Source: Dracaena cambodiana
Lineage: Eukaryota > Streptophyta > Magnoliopsida > Asparagales > Asparagaceae
Direction of reading: 5' to 3'
DNA length: 64,000 nt
Assembly (NCBI GenBank): GCA_036321105.1
Contig: JAYEPQ010000005.1
Coordinates: forward strand, 45,350,529 to 45,414,528
A program made the translations under genes and the position numbers. A model generated the notes under the pieces. The model made no database searches, was not told the DNA's origin, and saw only the letters and a list, made by a program, of their open reading frames with translations. This document shows, one piece after another, positions 22,260 to 33,284 of the stretch. Position 1 is the stretch's first letter. Each line of letters opens with the position of its first letter.

Positions 22260-22640
22260 GCATTGTCGCCGCCGCCGCCGGAGAGCTCGCCTTGAGGACC
22301 GCAGCCGCCGGAGGAGATGTCATTGGGTCGCCGGTGAGATTGGAGGGGGGAAGGGGCGATCAGAGAATTAGGGATTTTTTTCTCTGCTGGGCTTGAGAGC
22401 TTCGATTCAGGACAATTTTGGAATCATCGAATCGAAGAGGAAGGGAAATAAGTAATGGGTTGCGGGTACGGGTCGGGTTTTGGGTGCGGGTCGGGCGAAT
22501 TTTTAACGTTCGAAACCCGAAAACTCGTTTGTCCGCATAATTGGACGCATTCTTCTTTTTCTACGCATTTCGGTGGCGAAAACGCCTATGCGAACGCATA
22601 TGCGCCCGCATAGGGCGTTTTTTAGAACACTGGCCATGAG

Positions 22641-23517
22641 CATAGCCTCGCATTTAGATAACTTTATGCTGCTTGGCATTGCATTTTATGCGGAGTTTGC
22701 TTTCCATTGCGTAGAAGGTTTATTGGTGTGGGTCCCACCCCCTGTGTGGCCTATGTTTGAATGGTTATTGTAATTCAATTGACCATCTTCTTCTTCTTTG
22801 AAGTTTACACAAGGCTGAGAGTTAGCTTCACATTTTAGACTTTTTCGCGCTTTGGATCTGCCTCATGCGATGTGTCTGTCGCACGCTGGCTTATCTTTGC
22901 ATATTGAGAGTTTTATACCTGGCTGCAATTTTGCCTTACATTCTGTACTCTTCCAGTAATGAAAATCATGTGGTTTGTCAGATGGCCTCGCGTATATGTT
23001 ATCCTCACGTTTTAGCTATTTTACATGGGGTTGCAAATTAGATTCGCATTTTGGAGTTTTTGCACTTTTCCTCGCTTTGTTTTGTATGGTCTTGCGTTGT
23101 TCGCAGGTATTAACCTCACGTTCTTTACGCTGCCTTCATATATATCCTTGTTTGGCTGGATGTGGGTCTGACCCTCTACATGGAACTTGTTTGGTTGTCC
23201 ACGAAGTTCGTTATATGGTACTAGATTAATTTCTTTTTTATAATAGACTATACGGGGCTGAATCTTAGCCTCGTATTTCTGTTCACTTTTGTACTCTGGA
23301 TGAGATCTGTTCACTAGCTTCGCGCACTAGTATAACCATGCGCGCTAGTTAACTCTCGAGTTAGTCTCGCATTTGAATTACTTTACAATGGTTTAGTCTC
23401 GAGTTAGTTTCATACCCTAGATGATTTTAAGCTAGCTTAGTCTCAAATTGTACACAGGCATAGCCTCACGTTCTTTCTTTGGGTTGGTTGATTTCATATT
23501 CTTACCCTAGTATGATA
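22641..23517 (-). repeat. Element A spacer (AGCCTCGCA-rich), between hAT and F
   Basis: This continues the spacer left of 4639: words like AGCCTCGCATTTAGA, TTTGCATATTGAGAG and GTTAGTCTCGCATTTG recur. The right end (ACCCTAGTATGATAGGGTT) is one 78-bp-type unit, interrupted by F and resumed at 40402 (GGCGATAGTTTTACTC). No gene is seen. Confidence 0.6.
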
Positions 23518-23522
23518 GGGTT

Positions 23523-24149
23523 TGAAGACACCTGGAAAAAAAATCTCTAGGGAAATTCCCCAGTGGGTGGCCCCGCGGGAAATCCTCCCGTGGGTGCCCA
23601 CCCGTGGGAAGAATCCCGTGGGACACCCGCGGGATTCCTCCCGTGAGTGTGCACCCGCGGGAGGCTCCCGCGTGTTGCCGCCCGCTGGAGCGATCCCACG
23701 GGTTGCCACCCGCGGAAGCGATCCCGCGGGTGCCTCCCGCGGGTTGCCACCCGTGGGAGCGATCCTGTAGGTGCCAACCCGCGGGTTGTTTTCCACCTGT
23801 TTCCGTTATTTATTTGGCTAATATCTCGTGATCCGATTTTTCACGGAGGATTCGAGCCAGATTTCGAACTAATTCGGTTTATAAAAGACAGGAATTGAAT
23901 CAGAGAAGGGACTTTTGGACGATTTTTGACGAGCTTGTGAAATCAAGGAGCAGAGCAGAGCCATCCCCTTCCTGATCAGACGGTCAACGGAGTGCACCAG
24001 CGAGGCTCCATCGCCACCCGAACTCACATCAAAAAGGGAATAAATTAATATTCCTGTTCTTGTTATTCTTCAATTTTTGTAACTCTCAATTTTCTTTTGT
24101 AATCAAATAATTTTGCAATGGAAGGATAAATCCAATTTTTGAGTAAAAA
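23523..24149 (+). repeat. Element F 5' LTR
   Basis: It starts TGAAGACACC. A field of CCCGCGGG-type palindromes fills 23560-23790, and a TATA box (TATAAAAG) lies at 23880. The sequence then runs through the conserved GTCAACGGAGTGCACC region to the end near 24149, where the terminal CA is mutated. Confidence 0.88.
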
Positions 24150-24163
24150 AGAACTAGCGACCA

Positions 24164-24660
24164 CAGTGGAAGTTTCTCTGTTCACAACATAGAATATGGT
24201 GGCGCAGTCTGACTTGGTAGCGATCGGATCTAAACGTTAGTCGTAGAAGTCGACCAGTAAAAATATGAGGAATTTCTTTCTTCCTCTGATTCGGAGCCTA
24301 GGCGTCATCGCCGGGCGACGATGAAGAAAGGTGAGGCATCATCGCCCACCGGAAATCAAAAGGCGTCATCGCCTATGAAAACTTACGAGGCGTCATTGCC
24401 CGTTGAAACTGACAAGACGTCATCGTCTGTCAAGTATACGGCGTTATCACCCGTTCTAAAGTCAAGCCAAAGGTCAAACCAAACTCTAACCCGCTCCCAA
24501 AAGAGAAATCTGAGGCGTAAAACTCAACGAGCACGCCTCAATCATACAGGAAAGGTTGCAAAAAACTCCGGGACAGTGAAAAATTTTGGAGCAAACCCAC
24601 GTATGCAGCCACGGGTTGTATCCCGCGGAAGCAACCCCACGGATGCAAACCCGCAGCTTG
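24164..24660 (+). pseudogene. Element F gag, N-terminal part (decayed)
   Basis: After the primer site the gag N-terminus is recognisable (MVAQSDLVAIGS) with stops. From 24300 to 24460 short repeats encode a Ser-Pro-rich stretch (EASSPTGNQKASSPMKTYEA) and contain GGCG-TCAT-CGCC hairpins. From 24480 come SLTRSQKRNLRRK-like basic residues. The CCCGCGGG field starts at about 24595 and is interrupted by E at 24661. Confidence 0.75.
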
Positions 24661-25879
24661 TGATGTGATAAATTACTGCAAGTGTACAGTATCGGTGTAG
24701 CGCTGTACAAGTCGTCCCACAGAGATCTCAGGTGTTTTGCAATTCTTACTAATTCTATAGTCTAACGGATTAACAAAGAGTTTCTAAATCGGAATTGTTA
24801 CTATCTAAATAGCCTAGGATTTAGAATCCACTAGTTTCCAACCATATTCTTACTTCTATTATCTTCTTCTGTCATAAAAGATTGATCTTTTTAGTTTAAT
24901 CTTTACTTCAAGTGCCCTAAGCATGAGCTATCAAGTGGTGTGTACGCATAACTCATCAAAAATACTACTTTTCATAAAAACAAACTAAATCTTTAGATAA
25001 TTCTATGATAAAAATGAAAACCAACAACTCCAAACCCTAACTATGCATAGGCTATCAAGAAATTTAACTCAAGTATAACCTATCAAAGTATCAATCTACG
25101 AGTACTTTTATTTTAATTTTTTCATGGAAAAATCATATCTTTATTATTTTAATTAGGAAAAAAATACTAGAGAGCAATTACATGGTGGATTATACCTTCA
25201 TCTACATCCTAGAACTAAACTAATTAGCTACACATGATTCTAGAAAGCAAATAAATCTATACTAGAAAGCAATTTAATCTATCTAAAAAGCAAATAAAGA
25301 TTAGAAAGCAATGGCTTACCTCTGGAGCACGGTATTGTGGCCGCCACCCGTTCAGCAAAACCTTAATTTTATTAATGAAAGACGAGTACAAACTAAATCC
25401 TAATCTATATTAACTACTGCATAAAACCCTAGAATACAAGGATACGGCAAATATTTGGCTTCAGAAATCCAAACCCAATTCTAATACAATTGTGAAACTA
25501 TAAGACTATAACGCAGCCGAGGGAGAAAATTCCACGTGTCAATCCACCATTGGACAGCCAAATGGCGGCTAAAACCGCTAATTAGTGGCTCAAGTAAGCC
25601 TAAATATTATGAAAAGTTTTGCTCGTGAACGTCTTGTCTTGTACGTTTAATTTTCTTGACTATATTTGACTTTGAGTTTCTGCAGCGTCGTAGTCTCGTA
25701 GTTTTGCTCACTTTAGAAACTTTTCGGACTCTGATTTCCGACTCCAACTCTGATTTCATGCCATCTCCTTGTACGAATAAAATTCCTGAAAAACACACTA
25801 ACAATACCCGAGTAGCATTATTTATATACAAAAATAGGTAATATGAAGGCTATAAATATGCAATATATGGCACTCATCA
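24661..25879 (-). repeat. Element E 3' LTR
   Basis: On the plus strand it starts TGATGTGATAAATTACTG and ends CACTCATCA. A palindromic pair (AAATGGCGGCTAAAACCGC near 25560-25578) lies upstream of the TATATT-like promoter region near 25450 read on the minus strand. Confidence 0.93.
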
Positions 25880-25895
25880 TACCCCCACACCTATC
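25880..25895 (-). other. Element E polypurine tract
   Basis: The minus strand reads GATAGGTGTGGGGGTA, immediately upstream of the 3' LTR. D has the same tract at 45719. Confidence 0.8.
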
Positions 25896-27243
25896 TTTTG
25901 CTAGTCTTCGAGCAAAACCTAAACCTAAAAAGAAAATAAAAATCCTAACTCACTTTCGCAGGAATCGCAATTGCACTTAGCACGTGCAACAAGCCTTTAA
26001 ACCCCTAAATTGCCCTAGTGGACGAGTTGTGTCTCGTGAGGGTTTGCAATAAATATACCCACAAAATTCAAGAAGAAAGTAGATTAAGGAATAAAGAAAA
26101 GAAAAATAAGGATAACTGAAAATCAAGAAAAATAGAAATTTTATACAAAGGAAAGAAAAATCTTTTTTTATTGATATTTTCATCAATTAATCTCACTAAT
26201 ATACAAACTCAAGAACGTATTTAGATTATCAATTTTCAAATCGAGCGTCAAATTAGATACACTTATCATTTTAATCAAAAATTTAAATCATATCTTTCAA
26301 TACCCACTAACAGATAATTCATTAGCTTCTATACAACTACATGAATGTGTGATAGTTTATTTTGGCCTTGGACTCCAATTCTAACTCATAATTCATCTCC
26401 TCTCTCATAAATTTTTTTTCTTTTCTTTTTTTTTTAAGAATATTTAACCTTTCATTCGAATATTCACGCTTGCTTGGGTGCAACATATCCGATTACTCAG
26501 TTAATACTCTTTTCTTTTTCTTTTTTTTAGAATATTTCACATTTCATGCGAATATTTACGCTTACTTAGGCGCAAAGTACCCAATTACTCAGATCATACT
26601 CTTTTTTTCACTCTTGAGACTATTGCCTTAATACCAGGTACACCCCATTATTTTATCACTCTCGAGGCTATTGCTTTAATACCAGACTCACCCTATTATT
26701 TTATTCTCACATTTTTTTTTGTTTAGAGAGAGAAGACTAACTCATTCATTATCATCTTTATCCTTAACCTAATAAACTATTGTGAAGTGAAAAATAGATA
26801 TATACTTGCCTCAAAACTACTGTTAGCGGTATTTATTTTTCAGATTTTGATCTTTTTCATAAAATTCAAAGTGTATCATCCAATATACTCTCCTATCTAA
26901 TTTCAAATCTAAATTTGTTCATTTATCTGTAAGTAGTTTGATCTATTGAAAAAATACATAATTTTTTTTAATTTATTTTTCTTTTCAGTTTTTTTTAATT
27001 TTTTTAATTTTTTTAATTTTTTTTCAGTTAGTTACCCTAAAAACTACCCAAAGTGTAAAATAAAAAAACCCAAAAATCTAAAAAAAAATAAAGAATCTAA
27101 AAAAAAAATTAAAAATCCTCAAAAAATATGAAGAAAATATCCTAACCCATTCCCCCACACCTAAACTCGTATATGCCCTCATACACAAACCAATGGTGGT
27201 AAAATAAAAAAAAATTAAAAAAAAGAAAACTATTATACAAATA
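25896..27243 (-). other. Element E long 3' noncoding region
   Basis: This is AT-rich with long T or A runs. It contains a repeated module of TTTCATGCGAATATTYACGC followed by ACTCAGTTCATACTC (26450-26600) and ATTGCCTTAATACCAGG (26610-26690). The homologous module is in D at 46240-46520. A second GTGTGGGGGAATG purine tract lies at 27150-27165 next to the ORF end. No coding sequence is convincing. Confidence 0.6.
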
Positions 27244-28631
27244 TTATACACTTATTAGAAAATTCAAACGGTTACGACCTCTTGATCGCTTTCCACTCTC
27301 ATAATGTGTCCTTTTATGTTTTGATATGGATGAACTTAGTCTTTTTGTCAATTTTGCATTTAATCTCTCCATCTTGTTTTTGATTTTTCTCAATTTATTT
27401 CTACTTTTCTTTTTTTTATTCAATAATAAAATTTTGAAGTTAGAAATCATATCTTTATCGTCGATATTTGACTCACGAGCATCTTTCATAACAGTAAGTA
27501 TTTTGGTTTTATTAACTTGTGAAATAACATACTCACTTTGATATTGCGGAATCATGAGCTCGATTTTGGATCGTCCATCTAAATCATTAGGTACCATAAT
27601 CTCTTCTTTTTGTAGTTCATTCCAATCTTCAAGTATTATAGGCTTGTCATGCAAATTTTCTTCAAACATGTCATCAAAATTCTCAAAAGAAAATGTTATA
27701 CTAGTGGACTTATCATTAGTCAACTTATTATGAAGGGATAAAAAATTTTCTTCACAAATTTCTTCACAATTTCCATCAAAAGAATCAAATGATAATGTGT
27801 CATTAGCAAGCTCACCATGAGATAAATCATCAAGCAAAATATTCACTTTATCACTAGTTTCATCATAATTATTGTCACAATGGTCTAAAATAGGTTGATC
27901 ACAATGTTGAATTATAGACTCATTATGCACAAAATTATTTAATCGTGAATCATATCTACTTCAAAAGATGACTGAAGTGATTGTTCGTTGAAGTAAAATA
28001 TGTTCAAACTATTAAATGGTTGATCTATAAAAAGTTTAGTTTGATAAATCGCTTTGAGAATATCTTCCATACAAGAGTCAATTTGAGAGGATGATTTTTG
28101 AGATGATGATTTTAGCAAAACTTTCATATTTTCCTCTATTCTACGTCTTCATTCCTCAAACTCATGATCATAATTTTTCTTATTTTTCTCAAATAATTGT
28201 ATCTCGAGATCATGAGTGAAATTTGTAAAATGATATGATGGATCCATGTACATATTTGATGACAGATATGAAGTGGTTGGAGGTAGATTCTCATGACATG
28301 CATACCTCGCTTCTAATCTTTTTAATTTTTTATCTAACATGTTCAATTGAATAGCTTGTTCATGATTAAATGTAGAACATGAAGATGAATAGCCCATAAA
28401 GAAAGGATCAGATAGAGGACTCTCTTGGTATGGCTCTTGATTATATGCAAAATTAGAATTATTCATCCATTCATAATTATAATTTTGTGTATAAGAAGCG
28501 CTCGTAGGTTCATTATATGTGTTGTGAATTTGATTATGACCTAATCCTAGCAAAATTCATATCCATGGACACTGATAATAATTATGATATGGATCACGAC
28601 AATGATAGCAACCAGTTTGATTTTGAAACAT
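27244..28631 (-). pseudogene. Element E ORF: zinc-knuckle-led protein of unknown function (three stops)
   Basis: The minus-strand ATG at 28631 opens MFQNQTGCYHCRDPYHNYYQ, then C: a perfect CX2CX4HX4C zinc knuckle at residues 8-21. The frame continues with a TGA at 28559, a stop near 28147 and one near 27935, for about 460 codons. The middle is Asn/Tyr-rich (NYNYEWMNNSNFAYNQ), then Glu/Asp-rich. The C-terminus is strongly basic (KSRNKLRKIKNKMERLNAK, THYESGKRSRGRNR). D carries a diverged copy (51749-50676). It may be a rearranged C-terminal gag piece, since Athila gag also has a knuckle followed by a Tyr/Asn-rich stretch, but I do not recognise the rest. Confidence 0.6.
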
Positions 28632-28639
28632 TTTTTTTA

Positions 28640-28982
28640 ATTAAATTTTTTTTTTTGAAAAAGGTGGAAAGGGAGAGAGATGGAAAAGAAAATAAAAAAA
28701 AAAGATTGATTGTTTTTTTTGTATTTTTTTATTGAACCAGAGACATGAAATACAGATATCAGGAAAATTTTGTGCGATTTTATACCTGAAGGGCCGCCAA
28801 ATGGCGGTTTATGCCCTTGATTGGCGGCCAAATCAGGGAGTCTTGGACTCTGCTTGCTTCAGTGCACTTCCAATGCTTATTTAGTCCTGTTTAATTTTCT
28901 GTATCTGCACTTTCTTATCCCTGCACACTCAACACACGCTGTTAATCCCGTAAAACGTCAAAAAAAGTAAGAAAAACACCGT
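28640..28982 (-). other. Element E leader
   Basis: Between primer site and ORF lies a noncoding leader. It contains palindromic CCGCCAAATGGCGG and TTGGCGGCCAA (28793-28832), also found in the U3 of the LTR. Confidence 0.6.
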
Positions 28983-29003
28983 CGATTCCCGACAACGGCG
29001 CCA
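28983..29003 (-). other. Element E primer binding site (tRNA-Asp)
   Basis: The minus strand reads TGGCGCCGTTGTCGGGAATC, which matches the complement of the plant tRNA-Asp 3' end with two mismatches. It stands 6 bp after the LTR. This primer is typical of Athila elements. Confidence 0.85.
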
Positions 29004-29009
29004 AAAACT

Positions 29010-30229
29010 TGATGTGATAAATTACTGCAAGCGTACAGTGTCGGTGTAGCGCTGTACATGTCGTCCCATAGAGATCTCAGGTGTTTTGCAATTCTTACTA
29101 ATGTATAGTCTAACGGATTAACAAAGAGTTTCTAAATCGGATTTGTTACTATCTAAATAGCCTAGGATCTAGAATCCACTAGTTTCCAACCATGTTCTTA
29201 CTTCTATTATCTTTTTCTGTCATAAAAGATTGATCTTTTTAGTTTAATCTTTACTTTAAGTGCCCTAAGCATGAGCTATCAAGTGATGTGCAAGCATAAC
29301 TCATCAAAGATACTACTTTTCATAAAAACAAACTAAATCTTTAGATAATTCTATGATAAAGATGAAAACCAACACTCCAAATCCTAACTATGCATAGGCT
29401 ATCAAGAAATTTAACTCAAGTATAACCTATCAAAGTATCAATATACGAGTAATTTTATTTTAATCTTTTCATGGAAAAATCATATCTTTATTTATTTTAA
29501 TTAGGAAGAAAAATACTAGAGAGCAATTACATGGTGGATTATACCTTCATCTACATCCTAGAACTAAACTAATTAGCTACACATGATTCTAGAAAGTAAA
29601 TAAATCTATACTAGAAAGCAATTTAATTTATCTAAAAAGCAAATAAAGATTAGAAAGCAATGGCTTACCTCTGGAGCACGGTATTATGGCCGCCACCCGT
29701 TCAGCAAAACCTTAATTTTATTAATGAAAGACGAGTACAAACTAAGTCCTAATCTACATTAACTATTGCATAAAACCCTATAATACAAGGATACGGCCAA
29801 TATATAGGTTTCGGAAATCCAAAACCAATTCTAATACAATTGTGAAACTACAAGATTATAACGAAGCCGAGGGAGAAAATTCCACGTGTCAATCCACCAT
29901 TGGACCGCCAAATGGCGGCTAAAACCGCTAATTAGTGGCTCAAGTAAGCCTAAATATTATGAAAAGTTTTGCTCGTGAACGTTTTGTCTTGTACGTTTAA
30001 TTTTCTTGACTGTATTTGACTTTGAGTCTCTGCAGCGTCGTAGTCTCGTAGTTTTGCTCACTTTAGAAAATTTTTGGACTCTAATTTCCTACTCCAACTC
30101 TGATTTTATGCCATCTCTTTATACGAATAAAATTCCTAAAAAATACACTAACAATACCCGAGTAGCATTATTTATATACAAAAATAGGTAATATGAAGGC
30201 TATAAATATGCAATATATGGCACTCATCA
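29010..30229 (-). repeat. Element E 5' LTR
   Basis: It is almost identical to 24661-25879 and ends at the TSD GCTTG. Confidence 0.93.
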
Positions 30230-30234
30230 GCTTG

Positions 30235-32333
30235 CAACCGCGGGTTGCCACCCGCGGCTTGCAACCGCTGGTGTCAACCCGCGGCTTGCAACCGGGTTGC
30301 AACCCGCAGTTTGCAACTGCGGGTGCAAACCCGCGGGTGCAACTGCGGGTTGCAACCCGCGAGAACAAACCCACGGGTGCAAACCCACAGTTGCAACTGC
30401 GGGTTGCATCCCGCAGATGCAACCGCGGGTTGCACCCCGTAGATTCCACTTCGCAGAAGCAACGATGGGTTACGCTCAATGAACACGACTCTCATGTCTC
30501 TTCGAGCACGCCTATGGTGAGCACGCAATATACACCAAATATTTTAATCTCTCTATCATAGGCGCGCGGGGCCCACACAACTACTCAGGCCAGTGTGCAC
30601 TCCAGAAGAATCCGCAGAAGGGTTGGAGAATAATTTAATACTGGAAAAGAGCTCAGCCCTGAAATATTACAAACTCGCCAGTATTATGGACCGAATTTGC
30701 GACAAAAAAGGCGTCGACATGCAAATAGAGATGAGAAGGTACCTCAAGACTTAAGAGAGTATCTCAATTGGAAGAAGAACTCCTCACAAAATATTCCTCA
30801 CTGCCTATGCGAACAGTTGATCTCAACTGTTCTATCAAGCTGCAAATGCAACTCAAAACGATTAGTTTTTGAGCGGATCACCGAACCTAAAAGAATACGA
30901 ACGGTGAAAAATGTGTGCTCGGAAACCGATCTACCTGCTGCCTCATCGCATATGGTTAATAAAGGCAAAAAGGTGGTCGGAAATGACCCTTCAGATAAGG
31001 AAATTACTCCAGGGTCAAAAGGAGTTTCTATCGAACCAGAGGGCGTGCGCCTAGAAAAAGTCTCTGGAAGGCTTGAGAGACAAGAAAAACGTCTCGAACA
31101 GTAAGAGGAGACCATAGAAGAAATGAAACAATTTTTAATTGAGTTGTTAGCTCAAACTAGAAGAACCAATCCTCGTCGTCCATTTCTGGTCGGCAGAAAG
31201 GAAAATGACCCGTCCAAATAAATGAAGACAGCGAGGAAGAGGATGAAGAAGTACCTCCTCATTCAAGAGAGGAAGAGGAAGTGAAGGTTATTATCAACCC
31301 TCACGTAGAAAAAATAGAGAAGATGGAGAACCAACTACAAGCTCTCTTTCATCGCAAAAAACTATAAGAGGTGGGGGTATTCCGTCTCTATCCCATAGAA
31401 TGGGAGACCGTAGCTTATCCTGCAAAATATAAACCGTTGAACCTTCAGTCATTCGATGGTAGAGGTTCGCCGCAACAGCACATCTTTTACTTTCTGTCAC
31501 AGAAAGGACACCTCATAGGGAATGATCAGACTATGACTAAGATATTTGCGAGCATTTTACGGGGGCCCGCATTTACCTGGTTCATGCAGCTACCCCAGAG
31601 AACAATTAAATCATGGGCTGATGTAAAACGTGAGTTCTTAGCCCGATTCTTTGAAGATGATACTGAAGTCTCTATATTATCCTTGCTAGCGGCAAAGCAA
31701 GAGGAAGGCGAGACGGTCAAAGATTATATCGAGCAATTCCGAGAACTTTCTGTTCGATGCCCACATGGCATGACATAGGACACTCTGGTGGAAACTTGCA
31801 AGCACAATTTGTTAACCGACGTTCTAGATAAGATGGGCTCGGTTGAAACCAAATCATGGAAAGACTTGCGTAAGCAGGGTGAACAGGCCGAAGATATACT
31901 TCGACGACTCGAAAAACAACAGTCTGCAACCGGAGGCAGTACAAATGAACCTCCATTCCAATTTTTCCGTTCCAAAGCGAAAGATATAATGGCAATGGCA
32001 GTAGAAAGCACACCAAAGCAGAAAGCATGGCCAATTATGAGCAATACAGCAAAGTCACCCAGGATTCAAAAGCAGTATTCGTTTAAGGATGAGCATACTG
32101 TTATTATGTTCAATCTGCTCAGTAAACACAAGATGCTCAAGTTGCTGGAGAGTAAGAGGCCTGAAGAGGTTGGGAAGACTAACGATCCGAATTACTGCCT
32201 GTACCATCGGATTATAGGTCACCCTACAAAGAATTGTTTTATTTTAAAAGACAAAATTCAAGCGTTGATTGATGCTGAAGCAGTTCAGTTCAAAGCTGAA
32301 CAAAAAAAGGAATTAGAGATAACTTGGACATAG
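30235..32333 (+). pseudogene. Element F gag, central and C-terminal part (broken)
   Basis: The frame resumes inside the CCCGCGGG field (30235-30445). It then covers a basic region (ENSSSQNIPHCLCEQL-like, 30697-31104), an acidic linker, and the capsid domain from 31371: RLYPIEWETVAYPAKYKPLN, SFDGRGSPQQHIFYF, RGPAFTWFMQLPQ, ARFFEDDTEVSILSLLAAKQ, LSVRCPHGMT, then KQYSFKDEHTVIMFNLLSKH. A C-terminal part DPNYCLYHRIIGHPTKNC resembles a degenerate zinc-knuckle region (C, H, H, C). Stops at 31102, 31366 and 31777 interrupt it. Gag-only coding content is the family hallmark. Confidence 0.82.
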
Positions 32334-32550
32334 TTAATGTGGGTGGTCTAAAGGTACCACTTGGGCTCACAACAATTCCAAAGACGAGCTCAGGGCGGTT
32401 AATTTAAACCCCCATAATATGCACAAAAAAAAAGGGTTAACCCCTTTTGACCACAAAGAAGCAGGGGGTTGTGAGGGTGCAAAAAAAAATGAATGATGGA
32501 AAAAAAATTATATATATATAATAAAATAAAATAAAATAAATAAATAAATA
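32334..32550 (+). other. Element F conserved post-gag spacer
   Basis: GGTACCACTTGGGCTCACAA and the GCGGTTAATTTAAACCCCC word are shared with G (36290-36360) and B (43550-43630). It ends in an AT-rich slippery tract. There is no ORF. Confidence 0.6.
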
Positions 32551-33190
32551 AAATGAACTGCCCAACGCCGTCAAGGCAAAGAGAAGAGAACCAGTTTCTC
32601 GCCAATCCCACCATGCTGGGGGTAAAAAAACATGAACTACCCAACGCCATTAAGGTAACGGAAAGAGAATAAATTTCTCGCCAACCCCACCATGCTGGGG
32701 GTAAAAAAGCATGAATTACCTAATGCCGTCAAGGCAACGGGAAGAGAACCAGTTTCCCGCCAACCATACCATGCTGGGGGTAAAAGAGCATGAATTGCCC
32801 AACGCCGCTAAGGCAAAGGGAAGAGAATAAATTTCTCGCCAACCCCACCATACTGAGGGTAAAAAGCATGAACTACCCAATGCCGTCAAGACAATGGAAA
32901 GAGAATAAATTTCTCGCCAACCCCACCATGCTGGGGGTAAAAAGTATAAACTATCCAATGCCGTCAAGGTAACGGGAAGAGAACCAGTTTCTCGCCAACC
33001 CCACCATGCTGGGGGTTAAAAAACATGAACTGCCTAATGCCGTCAAAGGAAGGGGAAAAGAACCAGTTTTTCGCCAACTCCTTCATGCTGAGGGTAAAAG
33101 TATGAATTGCCCTACGCCGCTAAGGTAAAGAGAAGAGGAAAAATTTGGCATTTAAACCGAAACAAAATTCTCGACAACTCACCATGCTGA
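32551..33190 (+). repeat. 78-bp tandem repeats in F
   Basis: About seven to eight units run CCCAACGCCGTCAAGG, GAGAACCAGTTTCTCGCC, CCCCACCATGCTGGGGG. Each has arms GAGAA/TTCTC and CCCCA/TGGGG. The unit length is near a multiple of three, so reading frames stay open by accident. Confidence 0.88.
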
Positions 33191-33284
33191 GGGGAATAGT
33201 ATGGCTAGCCCGACTCAAACGGTAGTTGGTAAGGCTAATCAAATCCGTTGATAGCTGGGGGTTTGCTAAAAACCCTAATTAGAT
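33191..33284 (+). repeat. Partial 220-bp block in F
   Basis: One partial copy contains GCTGAGGGGAATAGTATGGC, GGTAGTTGGTAAG and GTTGATAGCTGGGGGTTTGC. C and G have two copies and B three. Confidence 0.7.

Larger units (their letters stand above)
5698..22323 (-). pseudogene. Captured gene 5' end inside the hAT: short first exon and splice donor, split by H
   Basis: Read on the minus strand from 22323, an ATG opens a 22-codon exon rich in Ala, Pro and Ser (starts MTSPPAAAVLKA). It runs to 22260 and, once H and one TSD copy are removed, finishes at 5699-5698 as CAG followed by the donor GTAAAT in phase 0. Upstream is a pyrimidine-rich, leader-like sequence (about 22325-22430). Downstream is a T-rich stretch that could be intron. 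This looks like the 5' end of a host gene carried by a Pack-type hAT. The alternative is the first exon of the lost transposase. The rest of the gene is not visible. Confidence 0.45.
4648..22632. mobile_element. Non-autonomous hAT DNA transposon, split by gypsy element H
   Basis: The left end reads CAATGTTATAAAATGCG and the reverse complement of the right end reads CAGTGTTCTAAAAAACGC, imperfect terminal inverted repeats of hAT type. Flanks GCCGTGAG (4640-4647) and GCCATGAG (22633-22640) form an 8-bp duplication with one CpG-type change, the size expected for hAT. Both ends have subterminal ATGCG-like motifs, typical of transposase binding regions. With H and its TSD removed the element is about 1425 bp. 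No transposase is visible. It carries a gene-like segment on the minus strand near 22260-22500. Confidence 0.85.
24661..30229 (-). mobile_element. Element E: non-autonomous Athila-type element
   Basis: The LTRs are 24661-25879 and 29010-30229 (1219 and 1220 bp) and the TSD is a perfect GCTTG (24656-24660, 30230-30234). The tRNA-Asp primer site at the right and polypurine tract at the left set the minus orientation. The interior of about 3.1 kb holds one long broken ORF and a long noncoding 3' region. There is no protease, RT or integrase. It is inserted in the CCCGCGGG field of F gag. Confidence 0.93.

Noticed and set aside
27326..27541. Plus-strand hydrophobic ORF resembling a membrane protein
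   Set aside because: It is the shadow of the basic end of the E ORF on the other strand; T-rich codons give Leu and Phe.
28983..29003. tRNA-Asp gene fragment
   Set aside because: Only the 3' end complement is present beside an LTR, which is a primer binding site.
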